From: Synechococcus sp. Cruz-7E5
Lineage (GTDB): Bacteria > Cyanobacteriota > Cyanobacteriia > PCC-6307 > Cyanobiaceae
Length of the DNA stretch: 60,831 nucleotides
NCBI RefSeq assembly: GCF_024345995.1
Contig: NZ_JAGQCE010000016.1
Location: 1 to 60,831 of the forward strand
Direction of reading: 5' to 3'
Under the pieces are notes generated by a model. That model worked only from the letters and a program-made list of their open reading frames with translations, searched no databases and was not told the DNA's origin. Shown here piece by piece: positions 36,168 through 46,285 of the stretch (the first letter of the stretch is position 1; each line of letters starts with the position of its first letter). Made by a program: the position numbers and the translations under genes.

Positions 36168-38096
36168 TCAAGCCGGCAGGGAGGTCAAGGACGAGTTCTG
36201 AGCCTCCTTGTCATGGCTGGCCTGCAGTTGCCAAAGGTGGGCATAAAGACCGTCCCTTTCAAGCAGCTCGCCATGGCGGCCGCGTTCCACGATCCGCCCC
36301 TGATCCAGCACGCAGATCTGATCGGCAGTCACGATCGTGCTCAGCCGGTGGGCGATCACCAGCACCGTGCACTGCCGCTCGAACCGCTCGATCGCCTGCT
36401 GCACCAGCCGCTCGCTCTGGCTGTCGAGGGCGCTGGTGGCCTCATCAAGGATCAGCATTTCCGGCTGGCGCAGAATCGCCCGGGCCAGCGAGAGGCGCTG
36501 CCGCTGCCCGCCACTGAGCCGGTAGCCCCGTTCACCCACGAGGGTGGCATAGCCATCCGGCAAGGCCTCGATGAAGCCGGACGCCTGGGCCTTCGCTGCC
36601 GCCGCCTCGATCGCCGCCGGTCTGGCCCCTGGGCAACCGAAGGCGATATTGGCGGCTAGCGAGGCGTTGAACAGGAACGTGTCCTGGCTCACCACCCCCA
36701 GCCGCTGTTGCCAGCTGGCCAGATCCAGTTCCGCCAGATCGGTGCCATCGATCAGGATCCTGCCGTTGGTGGGTGCATAAAGCCCCACCAGCAGATCAGC
36801 GATCGAACTCTTGCCCGCGCCGCTCGCCCCCACCAGAGCCACGGTTTGGCCCTTCGGAATCGTCAGCTCGATTTCCGTCAAGGCGGGGTCCAGGTCCGGG
36901 CTGTAGCGCAGTCCCACCGCTTCGAAGCGAATGTCACGCTGCAGCCCGTGAAACGGAACTCCGCCTCGTCGGCGGAAGTCTTTGTCGTCGGGGCTGAGGA
37001 TCTCGTTTAGCCGATCGATGTCGGCAGAGTTGATGGTGAGCGTGTTGAAGATGCCCGCAATGCCTCCAAGCCTCACGTTGAACCGCTGCAACGCCAGCAC
37101 GAACGTCACCAGGCTGGGCAGAACCCCAGTGCTGCGGCTGCCAAACGCCAGCAGGCTCACCGCACCGATCACGGCGATCGCCGCGATCGGCAGAAAGCCT
37201 GAGAGCGGCCCCACCACCTGCTCCAGACGGTTCTGGCGCCGCAGCACGATTTCAAGCTCGCCCATGCGCGCCCGCAACGCCTGATCAGCCGCATCCAGCT
37301 GGCCGCTGCTGTGCAACAGCCGCAACCCCTGGATGTCTTCGGTGACCCGGCTTGAGATCTCCACTCCGATCTGGGTGAGACGCACCGAACCCCGCCTGAT
37401 GCGAGGCAGCAACACGCGCTGAACCAGCGCCAAGGCCACCGCCAGGCCGATCGCCACCAGCACCAGCCAGGGCGAAAGGCTCACCAGCACCGCCGCGTAG
37501 ACGCCGATCAACAGAACCTGAATCAACAGCTGACCCGACTGCTGGATCTGTCGTTGCACCGCCTCTGGTCCAGTGCTCGTGTGCTGGAGCAGGTCCCCCA
37601 CCCGATAGCGGCTGGCGCACGCATAGCTGAAGCCGAGAATCTGGCTGTGGATCAGAGCGGTGATCGAGCTGCGGCAGCGGGCCGAGAAATCCCCCAGGCT
37701 CACGGCGCTCCCATAGCTCATCAGCCCCTGGGTGGCCTGCATCAGCACCGCCACCGCCAGGAGCAGCAGAAACAGGGGCGTAAGTGGCAGCCCACCCATC
37801 AGTTCCACAAGCGGCGGAAAGCGGCTGGTTAGCGGGTTGCTGGCCCAGTTCACCGCGGTGGGCTTTGAGAGCAGTTCCACCGCCAGAAAGATCACCGCCA
37901 GCGTGACCCCCTCAGTGAGCGCTCCCCCCAGGCTGGTGGCCAGATTGAAGGCCAGCAGCTTCCACTGTTGCCGTGCCGTGGCGCGGATCAACCGAGATGC
38001 GGGCCGCGGATCGAGGAAGGCCCCCACCAGGGGGCGCGTCAGACGGCGTACCAGCCGTGGGACCAGGCGGTGGCTCAAGGAGGGCTGAAGGTGCAA
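36168..38096 (-). CDS. MsbA-like ABC exporter (fused membrane and ATPase domains)
   Basis: A 642-residue half-transporter. Residues about 40-340 form the six-helix exporter domain. The ATPase has Walker A GASGAGKS (about 423-430), Q-loop VVSQDTFLF, signature LSGGQRQRLSLARAIL, Walker B MLILDEATSALD and the switch His in AHRLST. Such proteins flip lipid-linked sugars or other lipids and could serve as the flippase of this locus, since no Wzx-type protein is present here. It stands alone, with antitoxin debris on one side and PIN and gmd/fcl debris on the other. Confidence 0.9.
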   Translation of the reverse strand: MHLQPSLSHRLVPRLVRRLTRPLVGAFLDPRPASRLIRATARQQWKLLAFNLATSLGGALTEGVTLAVIFLAVELLSKPTAVNWASNPLTSRFPPLVELMGGLPLTPLFLLLLAVAVLMQATQGLMSYGSAVSLGDFSARCRSSITALIHSQILGFSYACASRYRVGDLLQHTSTGPEAVQRQIQQSGQLLIQVLLIGVYAAVLVSLSPWLVLVAIGLAVALALVQRVLLPRIRRGSVRLTQIGVEISSRVTEDIQGLRLLHSSGQLDAADQALRARMGELEIVLRRQNRLEQVVGPLSGFLPIAAIAVIGAVSLLAFGSRSTGVLPSLVTFVLALQRFNVRLGGIAGIFNTLTINSADIDRLNEILSPDDKDFRRRGGVPFHGLQRDIRFEAVGLRYSPDLDPALTEIELTIPKGQTVALVGASGAGKSSIADLLVGLYAPTNGRILIDGTDLAELDLASWQQRLGVVSQDTFLFNASLAANIAFGCPGARPAAIEAAAAKAQASGFIEALPDGYATLVGERGYRLSGGQRQRLSLARAILRQPEMLILDEATSALDSQSERLVQQAIERFERQCTVLVIAHRLSTIVTADQICVLDQGRIVERGRHGELLERDGLYAHLWQLQASHDKEAQNSSLTSLPA

Positions 38097-38135
38097 TAGG
38101 AATTCATTGTGGGTAGGAATTCAGTGTGGGGTTGA

Positions 38136-38289
38136 TCAGCCCTGCAAGATCTCGATGATGTCCAGCCATAAGTCATGGCAAGAGGATGGCGCCATCGAGT
38201 CGGTGGCTGTCGCCAGGATGATCGGGTCTGGCACCTTCAGGCCATGACGTTGCCGCAGCAGCACTTCGAAAGCGCTTTCGGATACCGTG
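38136..38289 (-). pseudogene. PIN-domain toxin, C-terminal remnant
   Basis: About 50 codons read SESAFEVLLRQRHGLKVPDP then IILATATDSMAPSSCHDLWL and stop at 38136. R-x-x-x-G-L-K-x-P-D-x-I-I-L-A-T-A is the third acidic motif region of VapC PIN toxins. The N-terminal two thirds are missing. The fragment begins directly beyond the truncated C-terminus of the gmd::fcl chimera. Confidence 0.62.
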
Positions 38290-38303
38290 ATCAGATGACG
38301 GGC

Positions 38304-39308
<1,005 letters not shown>

Positions 39309-39788
39309 TCAGGCTACAGCTGGGATGTGGCGATTGAAGGCGGGTGAGCGCAACGCCACAGTGCGCAGTACGGCGAGTTGCTCGGGCAAGGGGCTCGTTC
39401 CGGGATGGGTCTGCTGCACGTAGTCAAGGGCGTCCTGCCAGCCCATGCGGCGGCTGTGGATCAACCAGGCCATCGCCACGAGAGGTGAGCGCTCGACACC
39501 GGCCACGCAGTGGAGGTACATAGGACCGTGAGGGCGGAGCCTGGTCAGCTCAACCATGACCTCGCCCAGCTGTTCGACCGATGGCGGGCAGTCGTGCCGA
39601 TGATCCGGCAAAGGCATTCGAACCGAACGGAACCGATCGATGATCCCGATGGGGGGCGGAGCTTCCTCGGCCGCACAGAGGCTGACCACGACCTTGACAC
39701 CCTGTTGCTCGAGCCGATCAAGGTCAGCAGCGCATCGAGGAGCCGTTCCCACTGCCAATTCATCCTTCAACAACCAGGTGATGCGCAT
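39309..39788 (-). CDS. Dual-specificity (cysteine) protein phosphatase
   Basis: A 159-residue small phosphatase of the DSP/PTP-like fold. The P-loop is [10 protein letters not shown], with nucleophile Cys94 and phosphate-binding Arg100; an upstream PLPDHRHD stretch can supply the general-acid Asp. It would remove phosphate from Tyr/Ser/Thr residues or another phosphoester. It lies six bases after the polysaccharide export gene. In many capsule systems the export protein is paired with a low-molecular-weight tyrosine phosphatase (Wzb); here a DSP takes that position, so a role in export control is an inference from context. Confidence 0.85.
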   Translation of the reverse strand: MRITWLLKDELAVGTAPRCAADLDRLEQQGVKVVVSLCAAEEAPPPIGIIDRFRSVRMPLPDHRHDCPPSVEQLGEVMVELTRLRPHGPMYLHCVAGVERSPLVAMAWLIHSRRMGWQDALDYVQQTHPGTSPLPEQLAVLRTVALRSPAFNRHIPAVA

Positions 39789-39794
39789 GCAGGC

Positions 39795-40919
39795 TCAGTT
39801 GTTGTTGTCGAGCAGGCGGAACAGGGTCAATACATTGACCAGTCCGCTGAGGGGCTGGCTGATGGCCCCGATGGCATCGGAGCTGACCGCATAACGACTG
39901 CGGTTGACGATCACAGTGTCGCCATCAACCAATGGGGGATTCTTGGCTATGGAAACGCCCTGATTGAAATCGAGTGGGTAGGTCCGGCGCATGGCCGAAC
40001 CGTTGCGGTTGATCCGCACGAGTTCCAGCTTCGAGGTCTTGGCCCGCCAGGTTTCCACATTGCCGGCAGCCAGAATGGCCTGCATCAAGGGGGTGCTGGC
40101 TGGAACCTGCAGGCGACCCGGAGACTTCACTTCACCCACCACGTTGATGGTGATCTCCTTGGGCGCCAGGGTGGTCGCCGCCATCTCGGCGGTATTGGTG
40201 ACCAACTGCTCGGAGACCCGCTCCAGCTTGATCGTGTCGCCATCGAAAAGCAGGGGATTCTGAAGCTGGTCGCCATCCCGTACCAGGGCCAGCAGGTCAA
40301 CCCTGGCGCGCTTGAAGCGGGAGTCGGCCCCTGGTAGACGGCGCTGCACCACCACCCGTCGGAGGTTGGCCATTGAGGTGATGCCACCTGCCTTCTGGAT
40401 GGCGTCCACCAACGTGGGAGGGCCGCTGATCGACACCGGAGCCTCCGCCGTGGAGGTTTCCGAGGTGGTGAGCGTGTAGACGCCCGGACGCTCCACCTCA
40501 CCCACCACGGCGATGCGCAGGGGCCTGGGACGCACCACGCTCAGCTGCAGATCAGGTCGTTGCAGCTGCTTCCTGTAGAGCGATTCCAGCCAGAGACTGG
40601 CCTGGGAGATGGTCAGCCCCGACAGCCTGACGCTGCCAAGCAGGGGCAAGGAGGCGGTGCCGTCGTTGAGGATTTCGAGCGGGCCGCTGAGGTCCGAAAC
40701 GGCGAGAAATCTCAGACTGAGTCCATCACCGGAGCCCAGGATGTAGGCGTCGTCCTGAAGCATGGCGTCGCTGGCGCCAGGGACGGTCTCAGCCTGGGCC
40801 AGCCATCCCTGGGGAGGCTCCGTCGCCGCCACGGGAGCCAGAAAACTGGAGAAGCCAACCAACACAAGTAAGGGCAGTGCCCAACGCTTCCCCACCAGTT
40901 CCACACGCAAGCTCGCCAT
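39795..40919 (-). CDS. Wza-like polysaccharide export protein (SLBB domains)
   Basis: About 374 residues with a signal sequence (hydrophobic LPLLVLVGFSSFLAP). The poly_export domain begins AYILGSGDGLSLRFLAVSDL with LPLLGSVRLSGLTISQA; two SLBB-like units follow (RIAVVGEVERPGVYTL and INVVGEVKSPGRLQVP), each with a D-A-I-Q-x-A-G-G or M-Q-A-I-L-A-A-G-N helix. It should form the periplasmic/outer-membrane channel for the polymer. It has no clear lipobox Cys. M at 40919 starts the signal peptide (MASLRVELVGKRW). Divergent from the beta-barrel gene across 122 bases. Confidence 0.87.
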   Translation of the reverse strand: MASLRVELVGKRWALPLLVLVGFSSFLAPVAATEPPQGWLAQAETVPGASDAMLQDDAYILGSGDGLSLRFLAVSDLSGPLEILNDGTASLPLLGSVRLSGLTISQASLWLESLYRKQLQRPDLQLSVVRPRPLRIAVVGEVERPGVYTLTTSETSTAEAPVSISGPPTLVDAIQKAGGITSMANLRRVVVQRRLPGADSRFKRARVDLLALVRDGDQLQNPLLFDGDTIKLERVSEQLVTNTAEMAATTLAPKEITINVVGEVKSPGRLQVPASTPLMQAILAAGNVETWRAKTSKLELVRINRNGSAMRRTYPLDFNQGVSIAKNPPLVDGDTVIVNRSRYAVSSDAIGAISQPLSGLVNVLTLFRLLDNNN

Positions 40920-41041
40920 CGCGGAGACGGACAGTAGACCGAATGTTGCCACGCACCGGTTGAAAAGGTGGCGGTTGAGGGCCAGTCACCAGCTGGCCTT
41001 CACCGATACATTGTGCAAATTCGAATTCAGCAGTCATCGAC

Positions 41042-42433
41042 GTGTCAGCCCGGCTGCCTGGAACCAGTTTCACTCCATGGCTCAGCCTGCTGACCTCAAT
41101 TGGCGTGATCGCCGCTCCAGCGGTGGCTGCCCAGACACTTGTCTGGGACCTTCCGAGTGCCCCTCCTCCGGTGGTGGTCACCCCCAGCCAACCGCCGCCG
41201 CCGGTTCCGGTGGCATTGCCCATACTCAGGGCCAAAGTGCCCGACAGCGCTCCTGCCAGGCCAGCGCAAAGCCTCATCTGGGAAGCCGTCCCGCCGAATC
41301 CGCCACCGCTTCAACCGCCGCCGCCACTGCCGAACGCGTCCACCACCACGATCGCCTCAACCCGTGAGCGCAGCCTCGACTGGGAGCTCGTCCCTTTCGA
41401 CGACGGCAGCCTGGCCTTTTCACCAGCTGTCGGCGCAGCCAACCCCGGAGCTGGGGTGTTCGGCCAACTGCTCGCCAGGGAAACCAGCCTGCGCTGGTAT
41501 CTGGTTCCAGAGGATCAGGTGCTGGAGCCCTCCATCGCCCTCGCCAACGGCGATGCCAGGCCAGAGCCTCCTTACCTGCCTGAGCAGCCAGCACCGATCT
41601 GGCCCAAGGTCCGCGGCCTGGCCCGCGGCATCACCGTCAATGGTGATCCTTACCCCGACACCGGGCTGAATGTGCCCAACGGTTTCGCCCAGGACCCGGA
41701 GTTCACCGTGTCCACCACCCTCACCGGCACCAGCCGCACCCGCTCCTGCCGGGTCGCACCGGGCGGAGATTGGATCGACTGCGCCGACACGGAGGCCTAC
41801 CTGGACATCACCCCCTTCAAAGGGGAATACGCCAGCCTTGGGTTCCAGTACACCATCCAGAGCCTCACCAGCCGCAACCGGGGCACCGGTGTATTCGCCG
41901 GCCAGAGCATCGGCTTCCGCACAGCCGTGAACCTCACACCCACCACAGGTCTGGCCTTTGGCGGTGAACACATCATCCAGCTCGACAACACCACCGACCT
42001 GGGCCGAAACTTCTATCTGGTGCTCTCTCAGGCCATCCCCTTCAGCCGCGGCCAGAACCCCATCCTCCTGGTCGCCACCGCAGGCATCGGCTCCGACTTC
42101 TACGGCTATGCAGGCAATGGCACCCTGGGATCCACCAACTGCCTGAGCGGCAACAACGTCAGCAGCCTCAACTACCCCCAGGGCACCGACTGCTTCTGGG
42201 GTCCGATCGGAGCCCTGACCCTTCACCTGGGCAGCCAGGTTTCCATCGGCTACGAATGGTTTGGTTTCGGCATCGGGGCTGGGCTGTCGGTGCGCCCCAT
42301 CAAGGACATCCCCCTCACCTTCTCGCTGTACGCCACGGACTTCCTCGGCAACACTCCCAGCTACCTTGATGGGCTTTGCACCACTAACCCCTGCGAACCC
42401 AGATACTACGGCCGGCTGACAATGTCGTTCTGA
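41042..42433 (+). CDS. Exported proline-rich protein with probable outer-membrane barrel
   Basis: 463 residues, GTG start, signal peptide to about residue 30 (…APAVAA). Residues 30-155 are proline-rich and contain four imperfect repeats centred on Trp: TLVWDLP (W35), SLIWEAVP (W80), SLDWELVP (W114) and SLRWYLVP (W152). Residues about 180-463 alternate polar and hydrophobic residues with many aromatic ends, and the last residue is Phe, as in outer-membrane beta-barrels. I do not recognise a named family. It is divergent from the Wza-like gene and could be a partner for surface attachment or export, but this is an inference from position. Confidence 0.75.
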   Translation: MSARLPGTSFTPWLSLLTSIGVIAAPAVAAQTLVWDLPSAPPPVVVTPSQPPPPVPVALPILRAKVPDSAPARPAQSLIWEAVPPNPPPLQPPPPLPNASTTTIASTRERSLDWELVPFDDGSLAFSPAVGAANPGAGVFGQLLARETSLRWYLVPEDQVLEPSIALANGDARPEPPYLPEQPAPIWPKVRGLARGITVNGDPYPDTGLNVPNGFAQDPEFTVSTTLTGTSRTRSCRVAPGGDWIDCADTEAYLDITPFKGEYASLGFQYTIQSLTSRNRGTGVFAGQSIGFRTAVNLTPTTGLAFGGEHIIQLDNTTDLGRNFYLVLSQAIPFSRGQNPILLVATAGIGSDFYGYAGNGTLGSTNCLSGNNVSSLNYPQGTDCFWGPIGALTLHLGSQVSIGYEWFGFGIGAGLSVRPIKDIPLTFSLYATDFLGNTPSYLDGLCTTNPCEPRYYGRLTMSF

Positions 42434-42673
42434 TAGATCAATGAATTCAATGATTAATATCAACCGCACCTTTTGACTAACGCTGATCGTATAAACATGG
42501 ACTTCATTGTCGATCGATCGACAACAAGATCCATCCATGAGGCTGAAATCGGAGCAATAGCGCCAACGGCAGGGCCAGTGGACAGTTCTTTATCTGGTTT
42601 GTGTCAAGACGCTTCTAAGTCCTGAACTTGCTCTTACATTCAGAATTCAATGGCCTCTGAGATCATCCGGCCC

Positions 42674-43342
42674 ATGCGTTTCACCGTTCCTCTTGCGCTG
42701 GCAACGGCCACTGCATTCTCGGTCAGCGCCCTACCCGTGCGGGCCTTCCCAGGCGCAAGTGTCAATCTTGTGCGGGTAAACGGGAATGGGGTCACCGCCC
42801 TGCCCGGCCTCCAGCCCCCTCCGATTCAGACACCCCCGTCAACCCCTGGAACGGTCGAGCTGATCAGCCAGGCCTCTGGTGACAACCAGTCGGATCGAGA
42901 TGTCACGGTGCTGCCCACCGGCACTGAAGACCTGGAGATCCGCTATCAAGGGCCTCTGCCCCAGTTTTCCAGCTCTGATTACATTTCTGTTCGCAACAGG
43001 TCAACCGGTGAGGAGGTGGAGCGCATCTTCCTCAATTCCGATCGCGTCAGTTTCTCCAGCGATCGTCGCACCATCACCATCAATCCGGAAACCACCATCA
43101 CCGATGGTGCGGTGATCTGTGCCTTGCTTCCCGATGGGCCCGGCGCCTTACCCTCTCGCATCTCACCCTGTTGCTTCACCGTGGCCAAAGCAGCCGCGTA
43201 TGTCGAGCCGGCCGGGAGGCCCTTCCCCTGGTGGATCATTCCAGTTGGTCTTGGCCTTGGCGTAGGCATCTGCGCGCTCGCCGGCTGCTTTGACGGCGGT
43301 GGTGGCGGTGGCGGTGGCGGCGACAACAACGTCTCCCGCTGA
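42674..43342 (+). CDS. Secreted protein with Gly-rich tail (paralogue 1)
   Basis: About 222 residues. Signal peptide MRFTVPLALATATAFSVSAL up to PVRA, then mature start FPGASVNLVRVN. The middle is a soluble beta-rich region with a C-C pair near the end (SPCCF). A hydrophobic segment (WWIIPVGLGLGVGICALAG) follows, then a run of nine glycines and DNNVSR. Function unknown. The Met at 42674 aligns with the start of the paralogue at 43570, so the longer frame from 42650 is less likely. Followed by a terminator hairpin. Confidence 0.8.
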   Translation: MRFTVPLALATATAFSVSALPVRAFPGASVNLVRVNGNGVTALPGLQPPPIQTPPSTPGTVELISQASGDNQSDRDVTVLPTGTEDLEIRYQGPLPQFSSSDYISVRNRSTGEEVERIFLNSDRVSFSSDRRTITINPETTITDGAVICALLPDGPGALPSRISPCCFTVAKAAAYVEPAGRPFPWWIIPVGLGLGVGICALAGCFDGGGGGGGGGDNNVSR

Positions 43343-43383
43343 CTCCTTTGTCTTGATGCTCTGAGCTCACCAATCTCTCCATC

Positions 43384-43420
43384 ACCTGGGTTGCCCTTTA
43401 GGTCTGCCCAGGTTTTTTTT
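43384..43420 (+). terminator. Rho-independent terminator
   Basis: Stem ACCTGGG (43384-43390) pairs with CCCAGGT (43407-43413), with a 16-base loop, and is followed by a run of eight T (43413-43420). It lies 42 bases after the stop of the first Gly-tail gene, so the two paralogues are probably transcribed separately. Confidence 0.75.
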
Positions 43421-43569
43421 GGCCATCACACCATGAACAGCCAGCCGGACGGCCATCGCACACTCAACACAGATCCTGGGACCTTCGCCAAGACTGTCTT
43501 GAAGGCCACTGCCGATACCCGGTCAGCAGCGCATAATAGCTCGATCATTCAAGTCTCAGGACAGCGTGC

Positions 43570-44286
43570 ATGCGCTCAGCTCTTCCCTTGGCTGTTCTCT
43601 CCGCTTTCACGGTCAGTGCCTTGCCTGTGCAGGCTTTTCCCGGAGCGTCGGTGAATCTCGTCCGTGTCAATGCCGAGGGGGTCAGAGCCCTTCCGGGACT
43701 TGATCCAAGCCTGTATGAAACTCCTCAACCACCGTCGCTGGCCAGCGACGGCCAGCTGCTCAGCCAGGCCGATCCCAACGATGGAAACCAGAGCGATGTG
43801 ACCTATCTGCTCTCTGGCGACGAGGACTTTGAGATCCGCTACGCCAGTCCGCTGCCTCTCAACCTCACCGGCAACATCTCCATCCGTCGGCGCAGCTCCA
43901 CGGCCGGCGACGGCTTGAACGGCGAAGAAGTGGAGAGCATCCCCCTCAATTCGCCCAATGTCACCATTTCAGAGGATCGTCTCACCCTCACGATCAAGCA
44001 CGATCGCATCCTTCGCGACGGTGAGACCCTCTGTGCCCTGTTGCCCGATGGTCCCCATGCCCTGCCACAGCGGATCACTCCCTGCTGCTTCCAGCTGGCC
44101 AAGGCGGCCACCTCCATGTCCAGAAAAACCAGCCCCTGCGGGTTCATTGCACCCTCAGCCTCCAACCCCTTCCCCTGGTGGGTGATTCCCGTCGGCTTGG
44201 GCCTGGGGGTGGGCATCTGTGCCGCGGCGGGTTGCTTCAACGGTGGTGGCGGTGGTGGCGGTGGGAGCAACAACGTGTCCCGCTGA
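43570..44286 (+). CDS. Secreted protein with Gly-rich tail (paralogue 2)
   Basis: 238 residues, closely related to the gene at 42674: signal peptide MRSALPLAVLSAFTVSALPV, then FPGASVNLVRVN, a middle domain with LLSGDEDFEIRYASPLPLNL and ALLPDGPHALPQRITPCCF, an inserted stretch SMSRKTSPCGFIAPSA, and the tail FPWWVIPVGLGLGVGICAAA followed by a Gly run and NNVSR. The identical ends point to a shared anchoring or interaction role. Function unknown. Confidence 0.8.
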   Translation: MRSALPLAVLSAFTVSALPVQAFPGASVNLVRVNAEGVRALPGLDPSLYETPQPPSLASDGQLLSQADPNDGNQSDVTYLLSGDEDFEIRYASPLPLNLTGNISIRRRSSTAGDGLNGEEVESIPLNSPNVTISEDRLTLTIKHDRILRDGETLCALLPDGPHALPQRITPCCFQLAKAATSMSRKTSPCGFIAPSASNPFPWWVIPVGLGLGVGICAAAGCFNGGGGGGGGSNNVSR

Positions 44287-44366
44287 ACACCCAGCAGGAG
44301 GCTTCCTGATCGACCTGAGCGGGTTCATGGGGATCACCGGTATCAATCTTGATGTTGGCGATCTGG

Positions 44367-44389
44367 CCTGAATGTTCGCTTCAGGTTTT
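44367..44389 (+). terminator. Probable rho-independent terminator
   Basis: CCTGAA (44367-44372) and TTCAGG (44380-44385) form a six-base stem with a seven-base loop, followed by TTTT and pyrimidines. Located about 80 bases after the second Gly-tail gene. Confidence 0.55.
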
Positions 44390-44428
44390 CCCCATTACAA
44401 TTGGAGAGATTCGATACGCTGCTCAGTC

Positions 44429-44692
44429 ATGGTCAGGTTTTTCAGCACCGGTGCACTTGCGTTCGGCACTCTGGTGGCTCCAGCCTTTGCCGCTGATCTT
44501 GCCGACCTTCCCAGCTGCCTGAAGCCCAGAACCCTCAGTGCCGTCACGGCCACCATCACCCAGGACAGCCTGATCAAGGATCCACTTCTGGCCCAGGGAT
44601 TCAGGAACTCCGACCCAGCCTGCACCTACCAGGTGGCCCGCCCGGCACCACAGCCCGTCTTCCAGGAAGTTCCCGTGCGCGGCCTCTGGTGA
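44429..44692 (+). CDS. Small exported protein, unknown function
   Basis: About 87 residues from ATG 44429. Signal peptide MVRFFSTGALAFGTLVAPAF to AFA, then a short mature part with two Cys (SCLKPRTL and PACTYQV) that could pair. It is Pro-rich at the end and stops in RGLW. No known motif. The frame is open further upstream to 44372 but that would bury the signal peptide. It is the last of four exported proteins in a row on this strand. Confidence 0.6.
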   Translation: MVRFFSTGALAFGTLVAPAFAADLADLPSCLKPRTLSAVTATITQDSLIKDPLLAQGFRNSDPACTYQVARPAPQPVFQEVPVRGLW

Positions 44693-44755
44693 TCACCTGA
44701 GAGGAGGGTCAGCGCCCTGACCCCTTACGGTGCCTTCACCTTCTGACGGCTGGCC

Positions 44756-46261
44756 TTGTCCCTGCGGCTCACCAACACCCTCACCAGGCGAACCGAGTCC
44801 TTTCAACCTCTGGTTCCCGGTGAGGTTTCGATCTACTGCTGCGGGGTCACGGTCTATGACCTCTGCCATCTGGGCCATGCCCGCAGCTACATCGTCTGGG
44901 ATGTGCTGCGCAGATATCTGATCTGGAGCGGTTACCGGGTGACGTTCGTTCAGAACATCACCGATATCGACGACAAGATTATTCAACGGGCCGCCAAGGA
45001 AGGCCGCTCCATGGAAGAGGTGAGCGAAAGCAACATCGTCGCCTTCCAGGACGACATGGCGGCGCTGAACATTCTCCCTCCTGACAGGGTTCCCCGCGCC
45101 ACCCAATGCCTGGATGGCATTCGCGCCATGATCGCAGAGCTGGAAGCTTCCGGTGCGGCCTATTCCGCTGATGGCGATGTCTATTTCGCCGTGATGGGCC
45201 AACCTGATTACGGCAAACTGAGTGGGCGCAGCCTCAGCGAACAGCAGGAAGGCGCCAGCGGCAGGCTCAACAGCGAAGAGGAATCCCGCAAGCGGCATCC
45301 TTTTGATTTCGCCCTCTGGAAAGGCGTCAAGCCTGGAGAGCCCAGTTTCCCCTCCCCGTGGGGTCCCGGCCGGCCCGGATGGCATATCGAATGCTCGGCG
45401 ATGGTACGTCAGGAGCTGGGCAACACCATCGACATTCACCTGGGGGGAGCCGACCTGATCTTTCCCCACCATGAGAATGAAATCGCCCAGTCAGAAGCGG
45501 CCAACGCTGAACCCCTGGCCCGCTACTGGCTGCACAACGGCATGGTGAATGTGGATGGGGAGAAGATGTCGAAATCACTCGGCAACTTCACCACAATCCG
45601 ATCACTTCTGGCCAGCGGCGTATCGCCGATGACCCTGCGGCTGTTCGTGCTCCAGGCCCACTACCGCAAACCCCTCGATTTCACCCGTGAAGCCCTCGAC
45701 GCCGCCGCCACGGGCTGGCACGGGCTGAATGAAGCTCTTCAGCTGGGCCTGAATCCCAGCTTCACTGCGGCCCTGGGCTGGGCGGCCGCAGCCGCTTCCG
45801 CCCAACCCGTCCCCGCACCTGATCCTGATCCCGGCCACGGCCTCGACGTGGGCCTGGAGACCAGTCGCCAGGGATTCATCGACGCCCTCGATGACGATCT
45901 CAACACCTCCGCGGCGCTGGCGGTGCTGTTCGAGCTCGCCCGTCCCCTGCGGGCTCTGGCCCGGCGGCTCGAGCGTGGATCGGAGGCCAACGGCGAGGAT
46001 CGTGCTCTGCAAGCTCGCTGGCAGCTGCTGAAGCAACTCAGCGGCGTTCTCGGCCTGGAGCCGGAAGTGAGCCCCAGCAGCGCGGCCGAGGCGGCCACAG
46101 GCCCTGATCCAGTGGTGATTCAGACGATGATCAGCGAGCGGCTGGCCGCCCGGCAGCAGAAGCGCTACCCAGATGCCGATGCCATCCGCGATCGCCTGCG
46201 CGCCGAAGGCATTGAGCTGATCGACCGCCCCGATGGCAGCACCGAGTGGATCCGGCGCTGA
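44756..46261 (+). CDS. cysS: Cysteinyl-tRNA synthetase
   Basis: 501 residues, class I synthetase that charges tRNA-Cys in the cytoplasm. The HIGH motif is HLGH (residues 38-41) after the zinc Cys in [10 protein letters not shown]; the zinc set continues with GWHIECSAM and [10 protein letters not shown]; the KMSKS motif is present as [10 protein letters not shown]. The C-terminal helical domain is complete and ends at STEWIRR. The start is TTG ([14 protein letters not shown]). Confidence 0.96.
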   Translation: MSLRLTNTLTRRTESFQPLVPGEVSIYCCGVTVYDLCHLGHARSYIVWDVLRRYLIWSGYRVTFVQNITDIDDKIIQRAAKEGRSMEEVSESNIVAFQDDMAALNILPPDRVPRATQCLDGIRAMIAELEASGAAYSADGDVYFAVMGQPDYGKLSGRSLSEQQEGASGRLNSEEESRKRHPFDFALWKGVKPGEPSFPSPWGPGRPGWHIECSAMVRQELGNTIDIHLGGADLIFPHHENEIAQSEAANAEPLARYWLHNGMVNVDGEKMSKSLGNFTTIRSLLASGVSPMTLRLFVLQAHYRKPLDFTREALDAAATGWHGLNEALQLGLNPSFTAALGWAAAAASAQPVPAPDPDPGHGLDVGLETSRQGFIDALDDDLNTSAALAVLFELARPLRALARRLERGSEANGEDRALQARWQLLKQLSGVLGLEPEVSPSSAAEAATGPDPVVIQTMISERLAARQQKRYPDADAIRDRLRAEGIELIDRPDGSTEWIRR

Positions 46262-46285
46262 ATCCCGCCTGATTCAATCGAAAGC

